The notes: a model not told the origin generated them from the sequence alone. A DNA stretch of 18,400 nt from Chloroflexi bacterium RBG_13_53_26 (GCA_001795035.1 MGMW01000003.1:1-18400); one strand, 5' to 3'; counted from the stretch's first letter, positions 6,178 through 13,816 are shown. Made by a program: numbers and translations.

Positions 6178-6659
6178 AAGCGCTCAGCTTTAAACCACCC
6201 TGGGGATACCTCTACGCGACCGTGAAGGACGTCGAAAACCGCGACTGGCCACTCCCCAGGACTTTTATCTTGCCGCAGCGGATCTACATACATCAAAGCA
6301 AAACTTGGGAATCAGGACACCGATGGTTTCCAGATGAACCTTTTATAAGAGACTGCATTCCGCTTCATCGCCAAGCGGAAATTATGGATCATCTGACGTG
6401 GATGTGTGAGGCATATAAACATCAACAAAGAGAACCTGATATTTTAGCCAGAGTATGGGGAATCGGCGCTATCATTGGCGAGGTGGATATAGTCGGCCAG
6501 GTACATACAACGGATATCGGCCATCCTGCAACAAAATCTCCCTGGTTTGTAGGCTCTTACGGCTTTATCCGGCGTAATCCGATGCTATATGAGCACCCTT
6601 TGCCATGCAAGGGCAGGCTGGGCTTCTTTGAGCCTGAAATACTTGACATAACGACTTGA
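6174..6659 (+). CDS. ASCH-domain protein
   Basis: A 161-aa product with the typical ASCH layout: an MKALSFKPPWGYL opening, KDVENRDW (18-25), a Gly-rich strand GAIIGEVDIVGQV near the middle, and SPWFVGSYGF followed by CKGRLGFFE at the end. ASCH is a PUA-like beta-barrel thought to bind RNA or modified nucleotides, and it is frequent in phage accessory regions; the specific role here is unknown. The start overlaps the upstream stop and follows a strong GGGGGGGAGGG site. It is the last gene before the late promoter. Confidence 0.8.
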   Translation: MKALSFKPPWGYLYATVKDVENRDWPLPRTFILPQRIYIHQSKTWESGHRWFPDEPFIRDCIPLHRQAEIMDHLTWMCEAYKHQQREPDILARVWGIGAIIGEVDIVGQVHTTDIGHPATKSPWFVGSYGFIRRNPMLYEHPLPCKGRLGFFEPEILDITT

Positions 6660-6683
6660 CATAATGGGAGTACTTTACATAAA
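6643..6683 (+). promoter_or_regulatory. Putative late promoter with duplicated TTGACATA box
   Basis: TTGACATA occurs at 6643 and again at 6656, 13 bases apart. The second TTGACA (6656-6661) is followed after 16 bases by CATAAA (6678-6683), 4 of 6 with the -10 consensus. It lies between the end of the early genes and the first gene of the head module. The duplicated box could be a true -35 plus an activator or operator half-site. Confidence 0.45.
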
Positions 6684-6697
6684 ATGGAGTTATTAGC

Positions 6698-6871
6698 ATG
6701 AAGTTGCTCAAAGTAGCCCTGGAACATCAGCGCTTCGACCTGGCAGCCCATGTCCTCGTCTTCGGTTTGCTTTCCGCAAAAAAGGAGCAGAGACGCTATG
6801 GTGAAAAAAGGCGCCCCGCAGGGCAACCAGAACGCCAAGAAGCACGGTTTCTACAGCAAAGCCCTAGATAA
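6698..6871 (+). CDS. 57-aa conserved-type small phage protein
   Basis: ATG 6698 lies nine bases after GGAG. The N-terminus (MKLLKVALEHQRFDLAAHVL) resembles a small conserved phage/prophage protein of unknown function that often precedes terminase genes; this is recalled, not checked. The C-terminal half is very basic (KKEQRRYGEKRRPAGQ) and overlaps the small terminase gene in another frame, so the last 25 residues may be shaped by that overlap. It would be the first product of the late operon. Confidence 0.6.
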   Translation: MKLLKVALEHQRFDLAAHVLVFGLLSAKKEQRRYGEKRRPAGQPERQEARFLQQSPR

Positions 6872-7136
6872 GGCTGAGGAGCTGCAGCTCGAGGAAGCCC
6901 GGGGGATTGACGGTTTAGACGAGGAAATCGCCGTCCTTCGAATCAAGCTCCGCTCTATTATTCAAAGTGACCCTAAAAACATCGAGCTTGCCCTCGCCGC
7001 TGCGAACACTATAGCCCGCCTGGTACGCACCCGCTATAACATCAGCAAGGAACAGAAGCGGTCCTTAAAGGATGCTATCGCTAAGGTGTTGACTGAGATA
7101 GCCGTCCCCCTGGGGATTAAGGCATTGATCAGATGA
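6798..7136 (+). CDS. terS: Terminase small subunit-like protein
   Basis: A 112-aa product. The N-terminal KGAPQGNQNAKKHGFYS (residues 4-20) is a well-known opening of phage small terminase/packaging proteins that recognise viral DNA before cutting. The rest is helical. ATG 6798 follows AAAAAAGGAG; the longer frame back to 6750 is not needed. It sits directly before the large subunit and overlaps it by 4 bases, the normal arrangement. Confidence 0.75.
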   Translation: MVKKGAPQGNQNAKKHGFYSKALDKAEELQLEEARGIDGLDEEIAVLRIKLRSIIQSDPKNIELALAAANTIARLVRTRYNISKEQKRSLKDAIAKVLTEIAVPLGIKALIR

Positions 7137-8497
7137 AATTGAGACCCTATCAGGCAGAAGTAGCCAAGGCGGTAATCGAGAGCATCCAGGGGAACCTGGG
7201 CTTGACGTTCTCGGTCGAGATCGCACGCCAGGGGGGAAAGAACGAGTTATCAGCTCACCTCGAGGTATTGCTCTTGACCATGTTCATGGCATCCAGCGGA
7301 ATGTCCATCAAGTGTTCACCGACTTTTAAGCCACAGACTTTAATATCGATCGGCCGACTAAAAGACCGGCTGAACGACTTCGGCTTTAATGGTCTGTGGG
7401 TTACTGAGGCAGGCTACATAATCAGGCTAGGCAATGCCAGGTGGGTTTTCTTATCGGCTGATGAAACCAGCTCCGTGGTTGGTCATACTGCTGAGGTACT
7501 GCTGGAAATAGATGAGTCCCAGGACGTATCGAAGGATAAGTACTCGAAGGAGTTCCGCCCCATGGCCAGCTCCACCAATGCGACTACTATTCACTATGGT
7601 ACTACATGGGATGATTCAACCCTCCTGGAAGAAGTCAAACAAAGCAATATCGAGCTGCAAAGGAAAGACGGCATCAAGCGACATTTCAGGTATGACTGGC
7701 AGGAAGTGGCCAAGTGTAATCCCGCCTATGGCGCCTTCGCTCAGTCCGAGCTGGCCCGCCTGGGGGAGAGTCACCCGCTGTGGCGCACACAGTACGCCCT
7801 ATTGCCACTCAAAGGCGGTGGGGGGCTATTCACCCGGCAGCAGCTCGCCGTAATGCAGGGGGCGCACCCGCGCCTCCGGAAGCCTCAAGCCGGTAAAATT
7901 TATATTGCCGCGGTTGATTTCGCCGGCGAGGAAGAGCAGCTCGAGGAGGAATTTTTAACCCGACCCAGCAGAGACGCTACTATTGTCACGATAGCCGAGG
8001 TGACCATGCCGGCTAATAGTAAGGAAGCCTGTCATATCGATGTTGTGGAACATTACTCCTGGATCGGTGAGAAGCATCCCATCCTTCATACTCAGCTCGT
8101 CGATATCTTCAAGAACACCTGGAATTGCACCCGGATAGTGTGCGATGCCACCGGTATAGGGGAGCCGACGACCAGCTTTCTACGGAACGCTATAGGTCCT
8201 AAAGTGGTGCCGTTCAAGTTCACGCAGAAGTCGAAGTCGGAGGCCGGCTTTGACCTATTGGCCGCTGTCAATTCAGGCAGGCTAAAGATTTACAAGGGGG
8301 ATGGTTCAACCGATTATCAGGAGCTTTTTAAGCAGCTTGAGAAGGCCAAGAGCGTCTATAGACCGAATCAAACCCTCAATTTCTTTGTGGATCCCGCTGA
8401 CGGCCACGATGATTATCTTTCCAGCCTGGCTTTGCTAGTTCAGGCGTCTCAGGATGCAACCCCGCGAAAGGCTATTGGAGGTGAACGCAATGACTGA
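7133..8497 (+). CDS. terL: Terminase large subunit (packaging ATPase/nuclease)
   Basis: A 454-aa product, usual for this family. It pumps DNA into the prohead and cuts it. The ATPase half has a Walker A-like ARQGGKN (31-37) and Walker B VLLEIDES (122-129) with D127/E128. The RNase H-like nuclease half has acidic residues at D262 (AAVDFAG), D338 (VCDATG) and D426/D427 (GHDD). ATGA overlap with the small subunit and 8-base overlap with the portal show tight coupling. Confidence 0.92.
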   Translation: MKLRPYQAEVAKAVIESIQGNLGLTFSVEIARQGGKNELSAHLEVLLLTMFMASSGMSIKCSPTFKPQTLISIGRLKDRLNDFGFNGLWVTEAGYIIRLGNARWVFLSADETSSVVGHTAEVLLEIDESQDVSKDKYSKEFRPMASSTNATTIHYGTTWDDSTLLEEVKQSNIELQRKDGIKRHFRYDWQEVAKCNPAYGAFAQSELARLGESHPLWRTQYALLPLKGGGGLFTRQQLAVMQGAHPRLRKPQAGKIYIAAVDFAGEEEQLEEEFLTRPSRDATIVTIAEVTMPANSKEACHIDVVEHYSWIGEKHPILHTQLVDIFKNTWNCTRIVCDATGIGEPTTSFLRNAIGPKVVPFKFTQKSKSEAGFDLLAAVNSGRLKIYKGDGSTDYQELFKQLEKAKSVYRPNQTLNFFVDPADGHDDYLSSLALLVQASQDATPRKAIGGERND

Positions 8498-9875
8498 TTT
8501 TAATCCCGCGTCTCTGGCGCAGGTCGATAAAACTCGATTTTCTAATTATAAAGTCAACCTTGATTTCTACAATGGGGAGCAATGGCCGCAGGCAGGAAAG
8601 AATCGCCAGCTCGTCTTTAACTACGCCAAGATCGCCATCGATAAGCTCACCTCATATTTAACCGATAGCCTCAATTTCTCATGCCCCCCGGTCGATGATT
8701 CCGACGGCGCCAAGAAAACGGCCAGGGAAGCCGAGGCAGTACTCTATCAGGTGTATTCTCAGAATAACCTCCAGGAGCTGGATTATGAAACCGAGATTGA
8801 CGCTGCCATCCTGGGGGACGGTTGTTATAAGGTCACCTGGGATGCCACAGGGAAGCGTATCAGGGTCACTAGCCCCGACGTGCAGGGGCTTTACGCCTGG
8901 TGGCTTGGGGATGATCTCTCAAAGGTCTGGAGAGTGGCTAGCCGCTATTCCTTGACTAAGGACGAGCTTAAGCTGCTCTATAAGAAAGATATCACTAAAA
9001 GTTCGGCTACCCTCACCGAGCTGTGGACGGACAAGCAGTTCACGCTCTATCTGGACAGCGACGTGCTCGAGGACAAGCCGAATCCCTACGGCTTTATACC
9101 GTTTGTCATTTTTCCCAATGTCAGGCAGCCGAAGCATTTTTGGGGCATGTCTGATATACCACCGCTCAAGCAGGTACAGCGGGAACTGAATCGGGAGTTA
9201 AGCCAGCTATCGCGCATCCTGGAAGTCTCGGGAAATCCGATCGCAGTACTTGAAGGCGTGGAATCTGCCGAGGAAATAAAAGTAGCACCGGGTCAGGTGT
9301 GGACTATTCCGGAAGAAGCGAAAGCCTATCTCCTGGACTTGTTAGCCGGCGGGGGCATCCGTCTGCACGTCGATTATATCGATATGCTCTACCGTTGCCT
9401 CCATGACTTGTCAGAGTCCCCCAGGGCGGCTTATGGCGGCATTGAGCGGGAGTTGTCAGGTGTTGCCCTCGAGGTAGAGCTACAGTCGCTTCTACAGAAG
9501 GTCAGGAGAAAACGAATCACCCGGACAGTAGCTTATATCAGGCGGTGTCAGATGATATTCGCTTTACATAAGAAGTTTACCAAGCAGGATTTTACTGCTA
9601 TTGATACTCGCATTATATGGGGGGCAGTACTTCCCCAGGATAGAAACAGGTTAGCTCAAAACGAGCAGCTCTTTGTCCAGTCGGGCGTTCATTCCAGGCG
9701 CACGGCTATGGACGAGCTGGGGATACGGGACCCCGAGGCTGAGTTTGCGAAGTGGCTAGATGAGAGGCGTCAAATCCTGGAACAAAATCAGCAGAATAGG
9801 GCTAAGTCCACCCGCGGCGGCGAGCGAGAGAGAGCTACAGCCGCCGAAATGGAGACTGAGTCTTTGACTGAATAA
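8490..9875 (+). CDS. Portal protein
   Basis: A 461-aa product. ATG 8490 follows GGAGGTG; the frame extends to 8454 inside terL without a site. Features fit gp6-like portals: an N-terminal 'NLDFYNGEQW' segment, a central 'YGFIPFVIFPN' strand region, 'IPPLKQVQRELNRELSQLSR' stem helix, and a Glu/Arg-rich C-terminal tail. The portal dodecamer is the DNA channel and the docking site of terminase and connector. Position between terL and scaffold supports this. Confidence 0.88.
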   Translation: MTDFNPASLAQVDKTRFSNYKVNLDFYNGEQWPQAGKNRQLVFNYAKIAIDKLTSYLTDSLNFSCPPVDDSDGAKKTAREAEAVLYQVYSQNNLQELDYETEIDAAILGDGCYKVTWDATGKRIRVTSPDVQGLYAWWLGDDLSKVWRVASRYSLTKDELKLLYKKDITKSSATLTELWTDKQFTLYLDSDVLEDKPNPYGFIPFVIFPNVRQPKHFWGMSDIPPLKQVQRELNRELSQLSRILEVSGNPIAVLEGVESAEEIKVAPGQVWTIPEEAKAYLLDLLAGGGIRLHVDYIDMLYRCLHDLSESPRAAYGGIERELSGVALEVELQSLLQKVRRKRITRTVAYIRRCQMIFALHKKFTKQDFTAIDTRIIWGAVLPQDRNRLAQNEQLFVQSGVHSRRTAMDELGIRDPEAEFAKWLDERRQILEQNQQNRAKSTRGGERERATAAEMETESLTE

Positions 9876-9894
9876 AGGCAAGGAGTAAAACAAA

Positions 9895-10437
9895 TTGGGT
9901 AATGATCAAGAAGGAAATCCTCCGGGCGCAGGAGAAACCAACGAGACTGTCGCTAAGACAGAGTACGAAGCACTGAAAACCGAACTCGAAGCAGAGAAGG
10001 CAAAGACCACCGAAGCGGTCGCCCAGGCTATCCAGCCATATCAGGAGAAAGTAACAACTCTCGAAAATACGATAGCTGGCCAGCAGGTGGAGCTTAACGA
10101 TAAAGTCGGAAAGCTCGAAGCCTTACAGGGTGACTTTGAGGGGGCTAAGGCCGCCTATGCTTACGCTGTCGAGGATTTCAGGAAGCTGGCCGCTACCGCT
10201 CATCCCCTGGTGCCACCGGAAGCCATCTATGGGACCACGGTCGAGGAAATCAAGGTATCCCTGGATAGAGCTAACAAGCTGGTGGCCAATGTCCAGGAGG
10301 CGATAGCGAAGCAGACGGCTGCCGCCCAGGTGCCGGCGGGAGCTCCGGAGCGCACAGGTCCTAATACGGAGAACATGAGCACCAAGGAAAAAATCACTAC
10401 TGGCTTGGAGCAGGCCAAAAAGAAGAAGGAGTCTTAG
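9895..10437 (+). CDS. Capsid scaffold-like protein
   Basis: A 180-aa product starting at TTG 9895, ten bases after AAGGAG; no ATG gives the full coding length. Residues 15-95 form a long Glu/Lys/Ala heptad-like coiled coil ('EYEALKTELEAEKAK'), and the C-terminus is basic (KKKKES), typical of scaffolding proteins that template the prohead and then leave. Position between portal and major capsid protein is canonical. No protease is adjacent or fused. Confidence 0.75.
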   Translation: MGNDQEGNPPGAGETNETVAKTEYEALKTELEAEKAKTTEAVAQAIQPYQEKVTTLENTIAGQQVELNDKVGKLEALQGDFEGAKAAYAYAVEDFRKLAATAHPLVPPEAIYGTTVEEIKVSLDRANKLVANVQEAIAKQTAAAQVPAGAPERTGPNTENMSTKEKITTGLEQAKKKKES

Positions 10438-10483
10438 CTGGCTTGAGCCGGGTCGAGTAGTAAAAAAGGAGAACTTTTAAGCA

Positions 10484-11422
10484 ATGGCAATAACGTTAGC
10501 AGAAGGAGCCAAGCTGTCTAATGATGTTCTTTTACAGGGCATCATCGAGACAATCCTGAAGGACTCGCCAGTCCTCCAGGCGCTGCCGTTCGTCGATATT
10601 ATCGGCAACGGCCTCACGTATAACCGTGAGAAAACACTGCCGACCGCCGAGTGGCATGCAGTGAATACCGACTGGGCAACCAGCCCAGCCCCGGACTTCG
10701 ATCAGCTCACCGCCACGCTGGCTATCCTGGGGCAGAATGCTGATGTAGACAACTTCATCAAGCAGACTCGCTCCAATATCCAGGATATTGAGGCGGCAAT
10801 TATCGAGCTGACCGCCAAGGCTTGCAGGCATGAGTTCGAGAAGCAGTTCATCTACGGCTCGACCACCAACTACCTGGGCATCACTGGTGATGCCAACACT
10901 TTTAACGGCTTGATCAAGCTCATAACCACTGGTACCGCAAGCGACCAGGTAATTGCCATGGCCGCCACCGGTGCCACCTTAACTCTGGCCAAGCTCGATG
11001 AGCTAATTGACGCTGTCAGAGGTGGGAAGCCCGATTTGCTGCTGATGAGCCGCAGGTCACGCCGAAAGGTCACCGCCCTGGTAAGAGCCAGCGGTGCCTA
11101 CATGGAGACCGTCAAAGGAGAGTTCGGCGAGTTCATACAGCTCTATAACGGCGTCCCCATCGGCGTCAATGACTGGATCCTGGACACCCACACTCTGGTA
11201 GGCAGCGTGGAGACGGCTATCACCGGCGCCACCAATTCAACCATTTATGCCCTGCGGTTCGGCGAGGGGTCTGTCTGCGGTGCTACCAATGGCGGCATTC
11301 AGGCAGAGCCGATAGGTGCCCTGGAGGGCAAGGATGGCAGCAGAACCCGGATCAAGTGGTATGTCTCAATTGTAGACTTCTGCTTGCAGACCCGCGCCGC
11401 CTTAATAGGCGTGCAGGACTAA
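10484..11422 (+). CDS. Major capsid protein (HK97-fold type)
   Basis: A 312-aa product. The size, position after the scaffold and segments such as 'DSPVLQALPFVDIIGNGLTY', 'FIYGSTTN' and 'PDLLLMSRRSRRKV' fit HK97-fold capsid subunits of the group without an N-terminal delta domain, which use a separate scaffold. The last strand ends at 'QTRAALIGVQD'. AAAGGAG lies about 12 bases before ATG. A hairpin follows immediately downstream. Confidence 0.85.
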   Translation: MAITLAEGAKLSNDVLLQGIIETILKDSPVLQALPFVDIIGNGLTYNREKTLPTAEWHAVNTDWATSPAPDFDQLTATLAILGQNADVDNFIKQTRSNIQDIEAAIIELTAKACRHEFEKQFIYGSTTNYLGITGDANTFNGLIKLITTGTASDQVIAMAATGATLTLAKLDELIDAVRGGKPDLLLMSRRSRRKVTALVRASGAYMETVKGEFGEFIQLYNGVPIGVNDWILDTHTLVGSVETAITGATNSTIYALRFGEGSVCGATNGGIQAEPIGALEGKDGSRTRIKWYVSIVDFCLQTRAALIGVQD

Positions 11423-11426
11423 AATA

Positions 11427-11447
11427 CTCATAAGGTAACCTTATGAG
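11427..11447 (+). promoter_or_regulatory. 9-bp stem-loop between capsid and decoration genes
   Basis: CTCATAAGG (11427-11435) and CCTTATGAG (11439-11447) are exact reverse complements with a 3-base loop. The right arm runs into the ribosome-binding site of the next gene (GGAAGGAG, 11447-11454). There is no T-tract, so it is not a classic terminator; it may stabilise the capsid mRNA or tune translation of the decoration gene. Confidence 0.6.
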
Positions 11448-11460
11448 GAAGGAGTAAAAT

Positions 11461-11875
11461 ATGGCCTTTTGCAGATCCTGGAGTAAACAGGCTAATCGTC
11501 AATGCCGGTGTAGGACCGGCAGCTCCGACCGTAGTTTTAGCCGAGGCGTGCCGCCGCGGTGATCACCTTGGTTACAGCTCAGGTTGGAAAAGAGGTCTGG
11601 CCACCGTCGGCACGGCGATACAGGCAAGGGTTATCGCTTTAGCCGATGGGGAAATTGGAGATTCGGTCCCTGTATCTTCACGGCCAGTAATAGGCGGCTT
11701 TACAGGTGCTACGCCTGGTGGCTATGTCTATGCAGCCGAGGGAACAGACAACGGTATGTTCACTCAGACTGCCCCAACGACCACCGGTGATTGCAATACC
11801 ATCCTCGGTTTAGCTCTGAGTGACACCGAGGTGATGTTCTTCCTGAACAGCCGGCCGGATTCACTATCGTCCTAA
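11461..11875 (+). pseudogene. Capsid decoration-like protein, frameshifted by one extra T
   Basis: From ATG 11461 the frame stops after about 33 codons. If one T of the TTTT run at 11467-11470 is dropped, the frame reads MAFADPGVNRLIVNAG and stays open to 11875, giving 137 aa with a sensible protein: a beta-rich core 'VIALADGEIGDSVPV' and 'NTILGLALSDTEVMFFLN'. This fits DUF2190-like head decoration/stabilisation proteins, which usually lie after the capsid gene. GGAAGGAG is well placed for ATG 11461, and no ATG, GTG or TTG in the long frame replaces it. It may be a sequencing or assembly error, programmed slippage, or a real inactivating mutation. Confidence 0.75.
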
Positions 11876-11916
11876 TAGTGGTATTTAACCTCCGCCACTT
11901 TTAGGTATACACCTCC

Positions 11917-11980
11917 ACGCTGGGAGAGGGGGGAGTTGGGCTCTTACGAACAGGGAGTCAGCAGCTCCCCCGCCCAGCGT
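11917..11980 (+). promoter_or_regulatory. Large stem-loop between decoration and connector genes
   Basis: ACGCTGGG (11917-11924) pairs with CCCAGCGT (11973-11980), and GGGGGAG (11929-11935) pairs with CTCCCCC (11965-11971), separated by a small internal loop. Inside, GGGAG (11953-11957) could instead pair with CTCCC (11965-11969), giving two exclusive folds. It fills the 125-base gap before the connector gene. No T-tract follows; it may be an RNA processing or attenuation element. Confidence 0.55.
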
Positions 11981-12000
11981 ACAGGAAAGGAGCTGACAAG

Positions 12001-12603
12001 ATGGATTTGAGCACAATGCGCACCCTGGTAAGGCGAGACCTCAAAGATGAGGACGCCGCGACTTACCGCTGGCCGGATACGGAGATTGACCGCGCCATTG
12101 CTAAAGCCGTGGCCGAGCTATCCCGCTATGTCCCCGATGAGAAGAAGTCGACCATCGCTACAACTGCCGGCAGTTCGGAAATTTCGATATCGACTTTGAC
12201 AAGCAGGGTATCCGTCGACCGCGTCGAGTTCCCGGTAGGGGATTCCCCCAGGAGCTATCAGCGGTTCACCCTCTATATTGACACCATTACCCTGATAGGA
12301 GGCGTGGAGGGGGACGGTACGAATTGCTATGTCTATTGGGGGGCGATGCACACCCTGGGGGCTACATCGACAATCCCCGCTTATCTGGAAGATGTCCTGG
12401 CCCAGGGGGCAGCTGCTTACGCCTTATTGTCCGAGGCACAGTATCGCACAGATACCGCCGGCTTCGGTGGAGAGAAAGCCGATACCGATTACCAGGGATG
12501 GGGCGCAGGCATGCTGAAAGAATTCAAATCCCAGCTCAAACGTTTTGGTAGAGGTCGAAATCTAAAATCGAGTACTTTATTTCAAGGAGACGACTATGAG
12601 TAA
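12001..12603 (+). CDS. Head-tail connector/adaptor-like protein
   Basis: A 200-aa product. ATG 12001 follows GGAAAGGAG. The N-terminal 'MRTLVRRDLKDEDAATYRWPDTEIDRAI' is typical of phage adaptor proteins that join the portal ring, with alternating helices and a central beta segment ('SPRSYQRFTLYIDTITLIGG'). The C-terminus is helical and basic (KEFKSQLKRFGRGR). Position after capsid and decoration genes supports the call. It overlaps the next gene by 8 bases. Confidence 0.7.
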   Translation: MDLSTMRTLVRRDLKDEDAATYRWPDTEIDRAIAKAVAELSRYVPDEKKSTIATTAGSSEISISTLTSRVSVDRVEFPVGDSPRSYQRFTLYIDTITLIGGVEGDGTNCYVYWGAMHTLGATSTIPAYLEDVLAQGAAAYALLSEAQYRTDTAGFGGEKADTDYQGWGAGMLKEFKSQLKRFGRGRNLKSSTLFQGDDYE

Positions 12604-12937
12604 ATCAAAAATCGAGGAAGGCTTACCCAAGCTAAAGGATGGTCTACCGCATCAGGCGTTCGCCATCGTTGGTGATGTCGACGATCCCGAAACGTGGAAG
12701 CTGCCGCATCACACTAGAGTTATCTTCCGGGCAATCAAGGGGAAGATTGGCCATTATAAAACCACAGATTGGGAGCATGCTGCCGCCGCCGTAGCGGCAC
12801 TCAGCCGCGGGGGTTTCAGGGGTAAGCGGGTAGAGGCTACCGCGCAGCAGATCCTCGACGCTGCCAAACATCTGATGAGGCATTACCAGGAGAATAAGAA
12901 GCCGGTCCCTGATACCCTGGCTGCTTTGGTCGAATAA
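12596..12937 (+). CDS. DUF6582-like small phage protein
   Basis: A 113-aa product starting at ATG 12596 after AAGGAG. The pattern 'HQAFAIVGDVDDPETWKLPHHT' followed by a helical 'TDWEHAAAAVAALSRGGFRGKRV' and 'QILDAAKHLMRHYQE' recalls a small conserved domain often found in phage head regions, in which an 'AFA...P' strand is followed by helical 'DAAHVRNALARL'-type segments. The match is from memory and loose. Its role is unknown. Confidence 0.5.
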   Translation: MSKSKIEEGLPKLKDGLPHQAFAIVGDVDDPETWKLPHHTRVIFRAIKGKIGHYKTTDWEHAAAAVAALSRGGFRGKRVEATAQQILDAAKHLMRHYQENKKPVPDTLAALVE

Positions 12938-12939
12938 TT

Positions 12940-12978
12940 CATTAAAGCAAAGCATTAAAGCAAAGCATTAAAGCAAAA
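12940..12978 (+). repeat. Three tandem copies of a 13-bp repeat
   Basis: CATTAAAGCAAAG occurs at 12940-12952 and 12953-12965, with CATTAAAGCAAAA at 12966-12978. The last copy runs into the ribosome-binding site (AAAAGGAG) of the holin-like gene. It could be slippage, an A-rich translation enhancer, or a protein-binding array. Copies are adjacent with no spacers, so it is not a CRISPR. Confidence 0.9.
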
Positions 12979-12989
12979 GGAGTATAACG

Positions 12990-13733
12990 ATGATTCAAAA
13001 ATTCATGGATGGGAAGAAGAAATACAGCGCTTTCATTATCACAGTCCTGGCAACCCTGATTCCCATGTTCATTACTGAGCCAGAGGCACAGAAGACCGTT
13101 ATGGACTTCGTGCCGTCCCTGGCCGCTGCCGCTGCCGGCGTCTTCTATATTTTGACCCAGGGCAAGGTCGACGCCGAGAAAGAGAAGGTGAAAGTGGTGG
13201 AGCTTACTAATAGCAACGGCATAGCCTCAAAACCCCCTGCATTAGTAGCAGGAGCCACTTCAGCGGCACAAGCTCAGCCAGCGCAGGCACAGGCGCAAAT
13301 TACGCCTGTAGTCATGGCGCCACCGCCTTTTGTGGCCAAAGAATTCCATGAAAAAGTTCTGGCCACCGTTAGGGAGACGTACAAGGATCAGAACCCCTGT
13401 ACGGTTCTTTATAAGGCGCGGGATATCGGCCAGTTGACCAAGTGCGTGCACATTTCACAGGCAGTGGAATACTGGAATTACATGGTTGACCTGGCTGTAT
13501 TTGCTAAGGACTGGGTCGCCGAAGAAACCAAAAAGAAATTCGGCGAGTGCGGCTGGACGCCGGAGGCTATAGCCTTTAACCAGGACTTCAACGGCCTTAT
13601 GCGGTCAGCTAATAATCTATCTCAGCTGGCAACGACCAAAATAGCCTGGAGGGAGCGGCTAGCTCCGTTTAATGATACGCTTTACGGCGTGGGTAATCTT
13701 GCTGGCCAGCTGCTTGAATATAGCAGCGGCTGA
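12990..13733 (+). CDS. Holin-like membrane protein with a long C-terminal domain
   Basis: A 247-aa product. Two hydrophobic segments (about 13-30 'SAFIITVLATLIPMFIT' and 40-57 'VPSLAAAAAGVFYILT') flank a short polar turn, the topology of small phage holins. An Ala/Pro/Gln-rich linker (about 85-115) joins an unrecognised helical domain of about 130 residues containing two Cys. The usual small holin would end near residue 70, so this is either a fusion or another membrane-anchored structural protein. No endolysin active-site pattern is seen. Its stop overlaps the next start as TGATG. Confidence 0.6.
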   Translation: MIQKFMDGKKKYSAFIITVLATLIPMFITEPEAQKTVMDFVPSLAAAAAGVFYILTQGKVDAEKEKVKVVELTNSNGIASKPPALVAGATSAAQAQPAQAQAQITPVVMAPPPFVAKEFHEKVLATVRETYKDQNPCTVLYKARDIGQLTKCVHISQAVEYWNYMVDLAVFAKDWVAEETKKKFGECGWTPEAIAFNQDFNGLMRSANNLSQLATTKIAWRERLAPFNDTLYGVGNLAGQLLEYSSG

Positions 13734-13816
13734 TGGCTTTCGACTGGTGTACCATACTAGGTATAGTGCTGCTGGTCAGTACAGCAGTCTATCTCATTTG
13801 GGTTTGGAGGAAATGA
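13733..13816 (+). CDS. 27-aa single-pass membrane micropeptide
   Basis: ATG 13733 overlaps the upstream stop (TGATG), and its own stop overlaps the tail hub start (ATGA at 13813-13816). The peptide opens MAFDWC, has a continuous hydrophobic helix (ILGIVLLVSTAVYLIWVW) and ends in a basic RK. This inside-positive single-span layout is seen in tiny phage lysis proteins. The exact fit between two genes on both sides argues it is translated. Function is inferred only. Confidence 0.55.
   Translation: MAFDWCTILGIVLLVSTAVYLIWVWRK

Noticed and set aside
11584..11790. 68-aa frame inside the decoration region
   Set aside because: It is a shadow frame rich in Arg, Trp and Cys; the frame restored by removing one T is clearly the protein-like one.
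12940..12978. CRISPR array
   Set aside because: Repeats are 13 bp, directly adjacent, with no spacers and no cas genes.
13672..13812. Signal peptide on the tail hub from the upstream ATG 13672
   Set aside because: The extension simply overlaps the end of the holin-like gene and has a worse start context; ATG 13813 matches the expected N-terminus.
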